Positions 46,375-55,546 of a stretch of 64,000 nt of DNA are shown one piece after another (position 1 is the stretch's first letter; each line of letters opens with the position of its first letter). A model generated the notes under the pieces. That model searched no databases. It was not told the origin of the DNA and saw only the letters and a program-made list of their open reading frames with translations. The stretch spans positions 1 through 64,000 of the forward strand of contig DAOJ01000065.1 of NCBI GenBank assembly GCA_002502365.1, given 5' to 3'. A program made the position numbers and the translations under genes. The stretch is from Euryarchaeota archaeon UBA106 (lineage in GTDB: Archaea; Thermoplasmatota; Poseidoniia; Poseidoniales; Thalassarchaeaceae).

Positions 46375-47370
46375 CTACAATAACTCGCTTACCGCTTCCC
46401 TTTCTTGCAATAATGCTTGGATATTCTCAGAAATTTTTCCTTGAGCAAATTCGTCAATTTCTAAGTTGTCTACAACATTAATTTCTCCATCTTCACATTT
46501 GCATGGGAAGCTGTAGACCAACCCTTCTGGCACACCGTACCAACCTTCAGAAGGCAATGCCATTGACACAATACGTCCATCCGAACCTTGCCACCAATCT
46601 CTCATGTGGTCAACAGCCGCTGAAGCGGCTGAGGCGGCTGAAGAGGCACCGCGAGCCATAATCACTGCCTTCCCCCTTGTGGCGACTGTGTTTAGGAACT
46701 CACCATTTAGCCAATTACGATCAAAAATTTCCGTTGCATGTTGATCTTCCACCAATGCGAACCTAGGGTCGGGGTACATTGTGTTAGAATGATTTCCCCA
46801 AATGAAAACATCCTTTATTCTTGATGAAGTAACTCCGGCTTTTTCCGCCATCAATCCAACGGCTCGGTTTTGGTCTAGACGTGTCATAGCAGTAAATTGT
46901 CTCGATGGTATATCTGGAGCGTTAGCTGAAGCAATTAGAGCATTCGTGTTACACGGATTACCTACTGTAATGACCTTAACATTTCGTGATGCAACGGAAT
47001 TTATTGCTCTTCCTTGACCAACAAAAATCGGACCATTGGCGGCCACTAAATCTGATCTATCCATGTCCTTGGTACGTGGACGTGAACCAACCAAGAATAT
47101 TGCCTCTGTATCTTTGAAAGCAACCTCTGGATCATCAGTTCCAATTATATCATGGATTAATGGGAAGGCGGAATCTTTCAATTCCATTATCACTCCTTCT
47201 AATCGTTGCATTCCTGGTGGGATTTCTAGTAATTGCAATATGATTGGTTGATTACTGCCAAAGCAATCTCCACTTGCAATTCTCCATAGTAAAGCATAAC
47301 CGATATTTCCTGCGGCTCCTGTAACTGCTACTCTGATTGGTTTAATCGATTGGTCTTGTCCCCTTTGCAT
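46375..47370 (-). CDS. mdh: Malate dehydrogenase
   Basis: 331 residues. [14 protein letters not shown] is the NAD-binding turn; [33 protein letters not shown] and [12 protein letters not shown] carry the substrate-binding arginines, Asp and catalytic His. The sequence is of the cytosolic/group 2 MDH type, not the archaeal LDH-like type. It converts malate and oxaloacetate in the TCA cycle. A repetitive ASSAASAAS segment near 245 is normal for this loop. Possibly acquired from bacteria, by family membership. Confidence 0.95.
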   Translation of the reverse strand: MQRGQDQSIKPIRVAVTGAAGNIGYALLWRIASGDCFGSNQPIILQLLEIPPGMQRLEGVIMELKDSAFPLIHDIIGTDDPEVAFKDTEAIFLVGSRPRTKDMDRSDLVAANGPIFVGQGRAINSVASRNVKVITVGNPCNTNALIASANAPDIPSRQFTAMTRLDQNRAVGLMAEKAGVTSSRIKDVFIWGNHSNTMYPDPRFALVEDQHATEIFDRNWLNGEFLNTVATRGKAVIMARGASSAASAASAAVDHMRDWWQGSDGRIVSMALPSEGWYGVPEGLVYSFPCKCEDGEINVVDNLEIDEFAQGKISENIQALLQEREAVSELL

Positions 47371-47479
47371 ACTATTTCCCCGTAGTTGGCGAAATTATTC
47401 CAACCCTTAGCCTTTAGTGAGTAGACAATTCATCTTATGCCGCCCGAAGACTAATTGGAGAATTTAATTTGGCGGTTGT

Positions 47480-48160
47480 ATGGAGTTGCGCCATAAGTCC
47501 CTATTAGGGTTAATTTTGGTATCACTTATGCCAACCTTCTCTATATTATTTACATATTCAATTAGTAGTTCTGAATCTCAGTCCCAATTGTTTTTTTTGT
47601 TTGCGAAAATATGGATTATAGCTATCCCAATTTATTGGATTTACAAAATTGAAAATCAACGTATAGTGTTAGGTAATTTTGACAGAGTATCAAAAATAGA
47701 ATCAATCATTTCTGGAATAATTATGTTTTTAATTATACTAGGGATGTATGCTTTTTTTCATTCTACTTTAGACGTTGAATTAATGCGGCAAGAAATAGGC
47801 TCTACAGGATTACTTGATTTACGCTTGTACATTCTTGGAATGATTTTTTGGATTTCAATAAATAGTCTCATCGAAGAACTAGTATTCAGACAATTTATTG
47901 GAGACAGGCTTCTCGAATTAACCGGCAAAAAAAATCTGACTGTATTATTCTCAGCCCTGATTTTCACTTCTCATCATACAGTTGTTTTGAGTTATTATTT
48001 TTCACCTCTACAGAATGCTGTGGCGAGTTTAGGGATTTTTCTTGCAGGTGCGACATGGTCCATTTTGTGGCTACGGCATAGGTCTTTGATGGTCTGTTGG
48101 ATATCCCATGCGATTGCAGATATTGCAGTATTTGGATTAGGGTACCTTATCTTGTTCTAA
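47480..48160 (+). CDS. CPBP-family membrane metalloprotease
   Basis: 226 residues with about six or seven membrane helices. The family motifs are EELVFRQ (residues ~134-140, EExxxR), the SHHT site and the final HAIAD. CPBP/Rce1-like proteases cut peptides in the membrane; many bacterial ones handle bacteriocin self-protection or prenyl-protein ends. It stands alone on the plus strand, with AT-rich composition below that of the next operon. Confidence 0.88.
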   Translation: MELRHKSLLGLILVSLMPTFSILFTYSISSSESQSQLFFLFAKIWIIAIPIYWIYKIENQRIVLGNFDRVSKIESIISGIIMFLIILGMYAFFHSTLDVELMRQEIGSTGLLDLRLYILGMIFWISINSLIEELVFRQFIGDRLLELTGKKNLTVLFSALIFTSHHTVVLSYYFSPLQNAVASLGIFLAGATWSILWLRHRSLMVCWISHAIADIAVFGLGYLILF

Positions 48161-48273
48161 TTTTACAGGAATCTTTCCTTGAGGTAACTAATCCGTTTGT
48201 TTCAATAATCTAATTCCTGTCGCTAGCATCAACATACATGAGCCTACGGCTCATTGGAACGAGTGTGGCATTT

Positions 48274-49437
48274 ATGAGACTGGGTATATTGAAGGAACCA
48301 GAAGAAGAAACTAGGGTTGCAATCGTACCTAATTCGGTTCCAAAATTAAAGAAATTAGGTTTTGAGGTTCTAATCGAATCTGGAGCCGGCATTTCAGCCC
48401 ATCATTTGGATGCCGAGTACGAGTCAAAGGGAGCCTCGATCGTGGGCCGCGATGATGCGATGGCCTGCGAGATGTTGATTTGCATCGGAGCGCCTGATTT
48501 TTCTGCTCTTTCGGAGGGTCAAATGGTCGCATGTGTGTCTGATCCATTCCGTCATCCTGAGCGGGTCAGGCAAGCCATGGATGCCAAGGTCACCCTGATG
48601 AGTATGGACATGATTCCTCGCCGCCTCTCTCGTGCTCAAGCGATGGATGTGAACTCAAGCCAAGACAATCTAGCTGGTTACAAAGCAGTATTGATGGGTG
48701 CTGCACAAGTTCCCAAGGGAATTCCCATGATGACCACCTCAGCCGGCACTGTTCGTCCAGCCAAGTTCGTGATTATGGGCAGTGGTGTGGCGGGTTTGCA
48801 AGCCATCGCCACAGCCAAGCGTTTGGGTGCGATTGTCTATGCTTCTGACGTTAGAAAGTCAACTGCTGAGCAGATTCAATCCGTTGGTGGCCGATTTATT
48901 GAGGTCGAAGGAATGGATGATTTCGAAGATGATTCTGGATATGCCAAACCTCTCACTCCTGAGTTTATTCAGAAGGTAAACGATACAGTTTGCGAAGTTG
49001 CTGCAGATGCTGATGTTGTCGTCACGACAGCACGAATCTTCGGACGCCCTGCGCCGATTACGGTCCCCGCTTCAGCGGTTGCCAATTTCAAACCAGGATC
49101 AGTAGTTGTCGATATGAATGCGGATGTTGGGGGCAATTGTGAACTAACTTCAGCGGGTGAAATTATTACGACAGATAATGGCGTGACCATCGTTGGGACC
49201 ACCAATCTCCCTGGTCAATTGGCATCGACTGCAAGCATGTTGTATTCTAACAATTTGACAACCTTTGTCGCATCTCTTGTCAAGGATGGTGAAATTGTAA
49301 TTGATCCAGAAGATGATATCTTGTTTGGAGCTCCAGAAGGCAGTGATTTCTATGTCTCAGGTATGGGGGGTGTGCTGGTTTGCATGGATGGGAAAATCCA
49401 TGCTAAGCAAACCCGATTGTCCGAGGTGGTTGGATGA
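48274..49437 (+). CDS. pntAA: NAD(P) transhydrogenase subunit alpha, part 1
   Basis: 387 residues from ATG 48274. The start MRLGILKEPEEETRVAIVP is the alanine dehydrogenase/PNT N-terminal domain. A central GSGVAGLQAIATAKRLGA site binds NAD(H). It lacks the membrane region, which is the next gene, as in the three-gene bacterial version (pntAA, pntAB, pntB). The complex moves hydride from NADH to NADP+ using proton flow. GC content rises here compared with neighbours. The stop overlaps the next ATG (ATGA). Confidence 0.95.
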   Translation: MRLGILKEPEEETRVAIVPNSVPKLKKLGFEVLIESGAGISAHHLDAEYESKGASIVGRDDAMACEMLICIGAPDFSALSEGQMVACVSDPFRHPERVRQAMDAKVTLMSMDMIPRRLSRAQAMDVNSSQDNLAGYKAVLMGAAQVPKGIPMMTTSAGTVRPAKFVIMGSGVAGLQAIATAKRLGAIVYASDVRKSTAEQIQSVGGRFIEVEGMDDFEDDSGYAKPLTPEFIQKVNDTVCEVAADADVVVTTARIFGRPAPITVPASAVANFKPGSVVVDMNADVGGNCELTSAGEIITTDNGVTIVGTTNLPGQLASTASMLYSNNLTTFVASLVKDGEIVIDPEDDILFGAPEGSDFYVSGMGGVLVCMDGKIHAKQTRLSEVVG

Positions 49438-49757
49438 GTTTGACACTTGCAGCATTGATTGGGAGCATTACGGTTTTTGTTTTGGCAATTTTCCTCGGGT
49501 TTGAATTGATAAGTAAGGTCCCCCCAACTCTACATACTCCGTTGATGTCCGGAGCAAACGCGATTTCTGGGATTACCATTGTTGGTGCTCTGATTCTATT
49601 GAACAATAACAGCTGGAACGACGGTGACCCCGGTATTGCCGCTTGGTTGGCATTCGCAGCTCTGGTTATGGCGACCATCAACGTCGTCGGCGGATTCATG
49701 GTTACCAACAGAATGTTGGAGATGATTGCTGGAAAGAAAAAGAGAGGGGGTGACTGA
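49434..49757 (+). CDS. pntAB: NAD(P) transhydrogenase subunit alpha, part 2
   Basis: 107 residues, with three to four membrane helices and a family GANAISGITIVGA turn. It is the alpha-2 membrane domain of split transhydrogenases, and part of the proton channel. The ATG overlaps the pntAA stop. pntB begins one base after its own stop with GAGGGGGTGA upstream. Confidence 0.93.
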   Translation: MSLTLAALIGSITVFVLAIFLGFELISKVPPTLHTPLMSGANAISGITIVGALILLNNNSWNDGDPGIAAWLAFAALVMATINVVGGFMVTNRMLEMIAGKKKRGGD

Positions 49758-49758
49758 A

Positions 49759-51204
49759 ATGGTAGATTCTGTTGTATGGGATATCGGATATTTGGTATCC
49801 GCTGCACTCTTTATCCTTGGAATAAAGAGGTTGTCTAGCCCGCGAACGGCGCCACAAGGAAACCGCTTGGGAGCATACGGGATGATGCTAGCCGTGTTGG
49901 TTACGATGGCCAAATTGTATTCCGATGGCTTGATTGGTCTAGAATTGATTGTCGCCGGGCTCATTATTGGAACCATCATAGGCGCTTGGCTCGCCATCCG
50001 TGTAGAAATGACAGGGATGCCCGAACTGGTTGCCTTGTTCAATGGATTTGGCGGTGGTGCATCCGCTTTAGTTGGATTCTCCGAAGTATTGGATCGCTTG
50101 AATAAAGGCAATGTTCCAGATGCAGGCGTTGAACTCTATGCAACTTGGATAGCTATCGGTCTTTCCGGTCTCGTCGGTTGGCTCACTTTGACTGGTAGCC
50201 TCATGGCCATGGGCAAGTTAATGGGTGGATTCTACATTCCTTTCACAAAGAAGGATGATCGCGGTCGGCGAAAGTGGGTCAGTTTCCCAACTTGGGGTCC
50301 ACCTTGGTTGAATTTTGTCAAAGGAATTCTACTGATTGCATCTTTGGCTTTGATAGCCCTAACAATTGATAATCCTACTGAAAAGGAATACGTGTATTAC
50401 TTGGTCGGTACCTCATCACTGCTTGGTGTTCTATTTGTTTTACCAATCGGAGGAGCTGATATGCCTGTCGTGGTCAGTCTTCTCAACTCAATGTCTGGGA
50501 TTGCAGCGGCCTTCACAGGCTTCGTTATCGGCAACAATGTGCTAATTATTGCCGGTTCGATGGTTGGTGCTGCGGGTCTCATTTTGACTTTCATCATGTG
50601 CAAGGCGATGAACCGAACTCTTTCCGCGGTTCTGTTCAAATCCTTCGGTGGTGGTGGTAAAGAAACCGTCACGAGGACTAAGGTTGGTAGCGATCCAGAA
50701 GAAGTCGCTATGGTATGTGATGGTATCAGTAAGTGCGTAATTATTCCAGGTTATGGTATGGCGGTCAGTCAAGCGCAACACGCAGTCAAGGAATTTGCAG
50801 ATTTGCTTGAAGCAGAAGGGGTTGAGGTCAGTTATGGAATTCATCCGGTTGCTGGTCGAATGCCGGGTCACATGAACGTCCTTCTGGCTGAAGCTAACGT
50901 TCCTTATGAGCAGCTCATTGAGATGGACGAAATAAACTCTGAACTACCGGAATGCGACGTTGCTCTCGTGATTGGTGCTAATGACACGGTTAACCCCGTT
51001 GCACGGAGTGGTGAAGGTCCCCTAGGTGGCATGCCAATCATCGATGCCGATAAGGCACGAGTGGTGGTTATCATCAAGCGCAGCTTATCCGTTGGATACG
51101 CAGGAGTCGACAATGACTTGTTCTATGATGACAAGACAATGATGCTCTTTGGTGATGGTAAGAAGATGATGAATGAACTCAACGCGGCGGTAAAAGAATT
51201 GTAG
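49759..51204 (+). CDS. pntB: NAD(P) transhydrogenase subunit beta
   Basis: 481 residues. The N-terminal ~270 residues are membrane helices, including the FNGFGGGASALVGFSE segment. The C-terminal domain binds NADP: VIIPGYGMAVSQAQH, YGIHPVAGRMPGHMNVLLAEANVPY, GANDTVNP, and KRSLSVGYAGVDNDLF. All expected blocks are present, so the pump should work. A dyad follows seven bases after the stop. Confidence 0.96.
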   Translation: MVDSVVWDIGYLVSAALFILGIKRLSSPRTAPQGNRLGAYGMMLAVLVTMAKLYSDGLIGLELIVAGLIIGTIIGAWLAIRVEMTGMPELVALFNGFGGGASALVGFSEVLDRLNKGNVPDAGVELYATWIAIGLSGLVGWLTLTGSLMAMGKLMGGFYIPFTKKDDRGRRKWVSFPTWGPPWLNFVKGILLIASLALIALTIDNPTEKEYVYYLVGTSSLLGVLFVLPIGGADMPVVVSLLNSMSGIAAAFTGFVIGNNVLIIAGSMVGAAGLILTFIMCKAMNRTLSAVLFKSFGGGGKETVTRTKVGSDPEEVAMVCDGISKCVIIPGYGMAVSQAQHAVKEFADLLEAEGVEVSYGIHPVAGRMPGHMNVLLAEANVPYEQLIEMDEINSELPECDVALVIGANDTVNPVARSGEGPLGGMPIIDADKARVVVIIKRSLSVGYAGVDNDLFYDDKTMMLFGDGKKMMNELNAAVKEL

Positions 51205-51211
51205 TAAGCAA

Positions 51212-51230
51212 CGCCTCCCAAGGGGAGGCG
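51212..51230 (+). terminator. GC-rich hairpin behind pntB
   Basis: CGCCTCCC (51212-51219) pairs with GGGAGGCG (51223-51230) around AAG. It is an 8-base perfect stem right after the pntB stop, without a T tract. It resembles the stem of a bacterial intrinsic terminator or an mRNA 3' stabiliser. Confidence 0.5.
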
Positions 51231-51285
51231 AACAAGCAATGGTTATGTGTTTGAATCGGTCGCAATAAATCAAGAGGTGGCGCTA

Positions 51286-52275
51286 ATGGGTCGGTCTACG
51301 AGGTTCATCATCGCGATTTTTGTAGTTGGCCTATTAGCAATCCCCGCATTTGCGAATAGCGGAGGTCCACCATACCTGAACTCCGATAATCAAGAGACGG
51401 CAAAATACGGTTGTACTTGTCACTATTCTAGCCCTGGGGATAGAGCTGTAGTCATGATCTCCGGAGTGCCGGTTATGTACGAATTAGGTCAATCGTATGA
51501 TTTTGTAGTCACGGTTGCAGATTCCGCCACACTAGCTGGTGCTGATGGAAATACGAAAGCAGGTTTCCTAATGACAGATAATGGGGCTGGAATGTTTTCT
51601 TGGGATGATTCTCAAGACATTAGAGAAGCAGATGGAGATCCCAATGCGATTTCTCACTCCGCAACTGGTGAAGGCGTATGGGCAATTAGTTGGATGGCTC
51701 CATCTGAAGATTCTGGAACAATCCTCTTCAGTATAGCAGGGAATTCTGTTAATGGCGATGGAGCCCCAAATGAATACGATTACTGGAACATCCTAACTTT
51801 TTCAATAAATGCTCCCGGGTCTGTTACCGAAGGAGACAGTGAGGCCACTCTGCAAACTAGGACTATAGCAGTCGGTGATTATCAAACATTATTCGTGATT
51901 GAAGAAAGCGAATCTGAGAAAGAAAAAGAAAGACAAAGACATCTTTCAGATGCAGTTTTTGAAAGTGGGAATTTATTCTACTGGACCTCTTTAACCGCCT
52001 TAATCGTAGGAGCAGTCTTACAAAGGGAAATCTTGGAAAGACGTCACAACACCGGTCCCGAATATTTAGCCATGGAATTAGCATATCCTCAAGGAATTAG
52101 GCGCGGATTTATTTCCCTAGTGGCATTCTTCCTAGCAATAACTTGGACTGCAGATGGGGGGCAACATGATTTCATAATCGGATGTACTTGGTTCATCGGA
52201 TTTTGGGCAATGTACGGTGTTTACAGAACCGTACGTTCCGCAAAAACTGAACCTACCGTCCATGACGTGATGTGA
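51286..52275 (+). CDS. GCTCH-motif secreted protein (choice-of-anchor V-like), paralogue
   Basis: 329 residues from ATG 51286 with GAGGTG upstream. A signal peptide ends near residue 24 (PAFA). C43-T-C45-H46 and the AGNSVNGDGAPNEYDYWN block match the protein at 4518-5333. The C-terminal ~110 residues hold a charged stretch, then membrane helices near 225-245, 275-295 and 300-320. The operon-mate role and the short CxCH spacing are the same puzzle as in the paralogue. tatC follows after one base, so the pair is likely coexpressed. Confidence 0.8.
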   Translation: MGRSTRFIIAIFVVGLLAIPAFANSGGPPYLNSDNQETAKYGCTCHYSSPGDRAVVMISGVPVMYELGQSYDFVVTVADSATLAGADGNTKAGFLMTDNGAGMFSWDDSQDIREADGDPNAISHSATGEGVWAISWMAPSEDSGTILFSIAGNSVNGDGAPNEYDYWNILTFSINAPGSVTEGDSEATLQTRTIAVGDYQTLFVIEESESEKEKERQRHLSDAVFESGNLFYWTSLTALIVGAVLQREILERRHNTGPEYLAMELAYPQGIRRGFISLVAFFLAITWTADGGQHDFIIGCTWFIGFWAMYGVYRTVRSAKTEPTVHDVM

Positions 52276-52276
52276 G

Positions 52277-53392
52277 ATGGACCAATCTAATCTTGTAAAT
52301 TTTGAGTCATCAGTCCCTAAACACTTTTCAGAACTTCATACACTTTTTCGTACAACAGCGTTTGTGTTCTTACTTTCAACGATAATTTCTTCAATTTGGC
52401 TTGAAACCATAGTTTTAGATTGGGTAATCTCCCAATCATCTTCTAGTGAAATATCAGTCTACGGTCCATATGACTGGGTCGAAATGAGATTACTATCAAT
52501 TATCATATTATCATCTCTAATCACACTGCCATTTTTCTCAATCGGTTTCCGTTCTTTCGCCATTCAGGGTCTGCTTCCAAAAGAAAGGCTTTGGTTAGAT
52601 CTGTACCTGTTACTCAATGCTCTATTGCTTCCAATTATTTTGTATTGGGTTTGGTTTATATTGATCCCAAATTATACAGAAACCAGTTTACAATTGGATT
52701 CTATATCTGGAGTAAATCCACGATATGATGCCTCTGAAATTTTTTCTTTTGCATCTGGAATCTCATGGGTATTAATTTTAACATTCAGCTCAACTTTATT
52801 CCTTTCTATATCTCGATTATTTGGACTAGTAGAAGAAGGAAGGAGCCGATTTCGAAATAGAATTTTAGCTATTACAGGTGGATTGCTAATTTTGACTTTA
52901 CCTGAACCGTTTGAAGGTCTACGAATATTGATTGCGATAGTGGTTGTTGCTATAGTTGAATATATTTCTCGAACAGTTCCTAATGGCCCATTGGGGCTCC
53001 GAAATCCAATTTTTCCAGAAATCGTAAACAAAGATGGCTTCAGAACAAAAGTTCTCTTGATGAATTGTTCTTGTGAAGGCGCTTGCCCATCTTTTGACAA
53101 ATCCTGGATTAACCAAGATATTTCCGTTTTGCATGCTAACGCCCTGTGTTTGGATGACACAGAGCAACTCGCACTGAGGGATTTGATTTCTCGTAATTCA
53201 ATAACTCAATTGACTATCTCAGGCTGTAATGGTTCGCCATTGCCCTTGGATTTACGAAATTTTCTTACCACTCATAACACTTCTTTAGATGGACTGAATT
53301 GGTTAGATCAACTAAATGTAGATAACATAAATTGGAGGAAAACTTCCCTACAAGCATATTCCTCACAATTCAATCAGGTAGACTCGAGATAA
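52277..53392 (+). CDS. tatC: TatC-like translocase with C-terminal cysteine-rich domain
   Basis: 371 residues. Residues 1-235 resemble TatC: the HFSELHTLFR start with the essential Glu (E19), GPYDWVEMRLLSIIILSSLITLP, a LLPKERLWLDLYLLL helix, and the LTLPEPFEGLRI end. Six membrane helices can be drawn. TatC receives twin-arginine signals such as that on the Rieske protein here. The last ~130 residues are an additional soluble domain with C264-S-C266-EGA-C270 and further Cys near 292 and 320. I do not recognise it. It starts one base after the GCTCH gene. Confidence 0.78.
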   Translation: MDQSNLVNFESSVPKHFSELHTLFRTTAFVFLLSTIISSIWLETIVLDWVISQSSSSEISVYGPYDWVEMRLLSIIILSSLITLPFFSIGFRSFAIQGLLPKERLWLDLYLLLNALLLPIILYWVWFILIPNYTETSLQLDSISGVNPRYDASEIFSFASGISWVLILTFSSTLFLSISRLFGLVEEGRSRFRNRILAITGGLLILTLPEPFEGLRILIAIVVVAIVEYISRTVPNGPLGLRNPIFPEIVNKDGFRTKVLLMNCSCEGACPSFDKSWINQDISVLHANALCLDDTEQLALRDLISRNSITQLTISGCNGSPLPLDLRNFLTTHNTSLDGLNWLDQLNVDNINWRKTSLQAYSSQFNQVDSR

Positions 53393-53462
53393 CTGTATAT
53401 TAGACTAAATCATAGTTCAATTATCCGTTCCCTTCAAGGTAGCGATGTGGCTCGGTTTCAAT

Positions 53463-55469
53463 ATGAGGGCACTCCAGTCTACTTTAGCCGGATTACTCCT
53501 CTTAAGTGCCCTCTTTGTCAACCTTAATTCCGAATTGGTAGATAATTGGGCTGAAAACAGGTCTGAATCAGAAGATTCGAAACTTACTCTTTTAGGCGTT
53601 CAAAATGAAGAAAATTGGTTGGTACTGCAAGTAGAATTCCCTGGCAATTCTTTCCCTGAATCTATAGTTATTGATTCATTGATAGGGGACAATTCAGCAG
53701 AAGAATACATTGAGCAAATGACTGCCGGTGAATCAACGCTTTCTGTTACACTTTTCGATGAAGTTTGGCAATCTCCCTACGATGTAAAGAAATGGGGTGA
53801 AGATGTTGGTAGTGAGCGAGATTACGGTTCAGACGGCAATGGGGCTGAAGATCTCCTAAGAACAGTTGCCAATGAACAATTGGAAGGATATGATTTATCT
53901 GACTGGGACTTAAACAACGATGGAGTAATTGACCGAATACTGATTCTTCATTCAGCGCAGCCTCAGGAAATTAACGGTGGTGCAGATTCCCTATGGAGTC
54001 ATTTTACAGGCATGCAAGAACCACTAACAATTGATAAATGGACCATCGAGCATTTCACCATAGCATCAGCCTATTCCGGAGTTGGTACAATTGTTCATGA
54101 AATGCTTCACCAAATGGGTGCTTACGACTTATATGATGTACACAGTGATATTCCAACCAGTAATTGGAACGGCATTGGTGACTGGGGAATAATGGCGAGC
54201 GGAAATTGGAATGGCAACGGTGCAGTACCTTCCCTTCCATCATCTTCAACTCTCGATCTGATAGGTGTTAATAGAGGAGTTCTCGTTACTCCGCTAATTT
54301 CCGATTATTCAATTACAGGGATTTCTGAGGGGGGCTCCTACCTAGAAATACCCATTGCACCTAATGAATGGGTACGGTTTACATTACGTGTCGATTCAGG
54401 ATTTGATTCAGCCCTCCCTGGTCACGGCGTAATCGTCGAAATTCAAGATAAAAATAATGGAGATCCTAATCGAAATCTTGTGAATACTGACCCTGATAAG
54501 GCGTGGTTAAAAATCATTGAAGCCGACGGAAATGCAGCCTTGGAAAGAGGAAGGAATAGCGGAGAATCTACTGATACTTTCTCGGAGGGTGATCAGTTGG
54601 GGGCAAATGGGATGCAAATACGCGATAGTCGCGGCCGGCTAGTACAATGGACTGCCACAATTACAAATCTAGATTCCAATGAGGCTGTAATTACTTTCAC
54701 TTTCCCAGAAAATCTCTCTACAGTTGAAGTTCTACCTCCAAGAGGTCCTATAGAAATTCTTGGACAAGAATCTGTTTTCGCAACCGTAATCTCAGACAAA
54801 GCTTGTCAGTTAACGATTGATATTTCCACCACAACTAATGCAGCTGAGTCCTCTCCAAGAGTCATTTCAATAGATCAAGGAGAATCAATCATAGAACTCG
54901 CAACTGCTAATCAAATTAGTCAAGGGTCAGGCTACCTCAGGGGTTCAGTCGGGTGTGAGGGGGATGAACCTTGGCTCATTGACCTCGATTGGTTTTCAGT
55001 CGGACATAGAATTACCTCAGAGCACCTTTCAGCAATTATTCCATGGGATAAGGATTCACAACTGAGCCTTGCAACCAAATGCACTGGCGAAGAATCTAGA
55101 ACCTATTCTATAGCCGTTGAAGGTGCCCTTTCAAGAATTGCTGTAGCAGAAAATGGGGGTGAGTTAGAAGCCTGCCCTACCGCGGTTTTAGCAATTTCAC
55201 CTGATGGCTTATTGACTCCTGGAATGACTGCTGAAGGAGAAATCGTCTTCGTCGATCCATTTGGCTTAGAGACAAGAGTTCCAGTAACACTTACCGCCCA
55301 ATCTTCCTTCAATGGGGACAGTCCACTAGCTTGGTTAGTCCAACCAAGTAACGCAATATCGGTTATTTTCGTCTTATTAGCGATATCATTGATTTCGAGT
55401 TCTAACTCGAAACCTAATGGTGGAAATTTTTCAACAGAGCAAGAAGATAATGACTCACAATTAGATTGA
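53463..55469 (+). CDS. M6-family secreted metalloprotease
   Basis: 668 residues from ATG 53463, with a signal peptide to about residue 22. The zinc site is TIVHEMLHQMGAYDLYD (HExxH plus a downstream Asp/Met turn), as in immune-inhibitor-A-type M6 proteases. A DLNNDGVIDRILILHS calcium-binding-like loop precedes it. Beta-rich domains follow, and the chain ends in a membrane helix and an acidic tail. It should act on extracellular protein while anchored to the cell. A single gene. Confidence 0.88.
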   Translation: MRALQSTLAGLLLLSALFVNLNSELVDNWAENRSESEDSKLTLLGVQNEENWLVLQVEFPGNSFPESIVIDSLIGDNSAEEYIEQMTAGESTLSVTLFDEVWQSPYDVKKWGEDVGSERDYGSDGNGAEDLLRTVANEQLEGYDLSDWDLNNDGVIDRILILHSAQPQEINGGADSLWSHFTGMQEPLTIDKWTIEHFTIASAYSGVGTIVHEMLHQMGAYDLYDVHSDIPTSNWNGIGDWGIMASGNWNGNGAVPSLPSSSTLDLIGVNRGVLVTPLISDYSITGISEGGSYLEIPIAPNEWVRFTLRVDSGFDSALPGHGVIVEIQDKNNGDPNRNLVNTDPDKAWLKIIEADGNAALERGRNSGESTDTFSEGDQLGANGMQIRDSRGRLVQWTATITNLDSNEAVITFTFPENLSTVEVLPPRGPIEILGQESVFATVISDKACQLTIDISTTTNAAESSPRVISIDQGESIIELATANQISQGSGYLRGSVGCEGDEPWLIDLDWFSVGHRITSEHLSAIIPWDKDSQLSLATKCTGEESRTYSIAVEGALSRIAVAENGGELEACPTAVLAISPDGLLTPGMTAEGEIVFVDPFGLETRVPVTLTAQSSFNGDSPLAWLVQPSNAISVIFVLLAISLISSSNSKPNGGNFSTEQEDNDSQLD

Positions 55470-55546
55470 TTTACACTTTAACTAATATCGCATAATACCC
55501 CAGTCCCTTTAGTTCATTGATAGGTCGTTTATTCAGACATTTATTC

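Noticed and set aside
46620..46660. Repetitive GCCGCTGAAGCGGCTGAGGCGG-type stretch, possible repeat element
   Set aside because: It lies inside the malate dehydrogenase frame and encodes a normal Ala/Ser loop.
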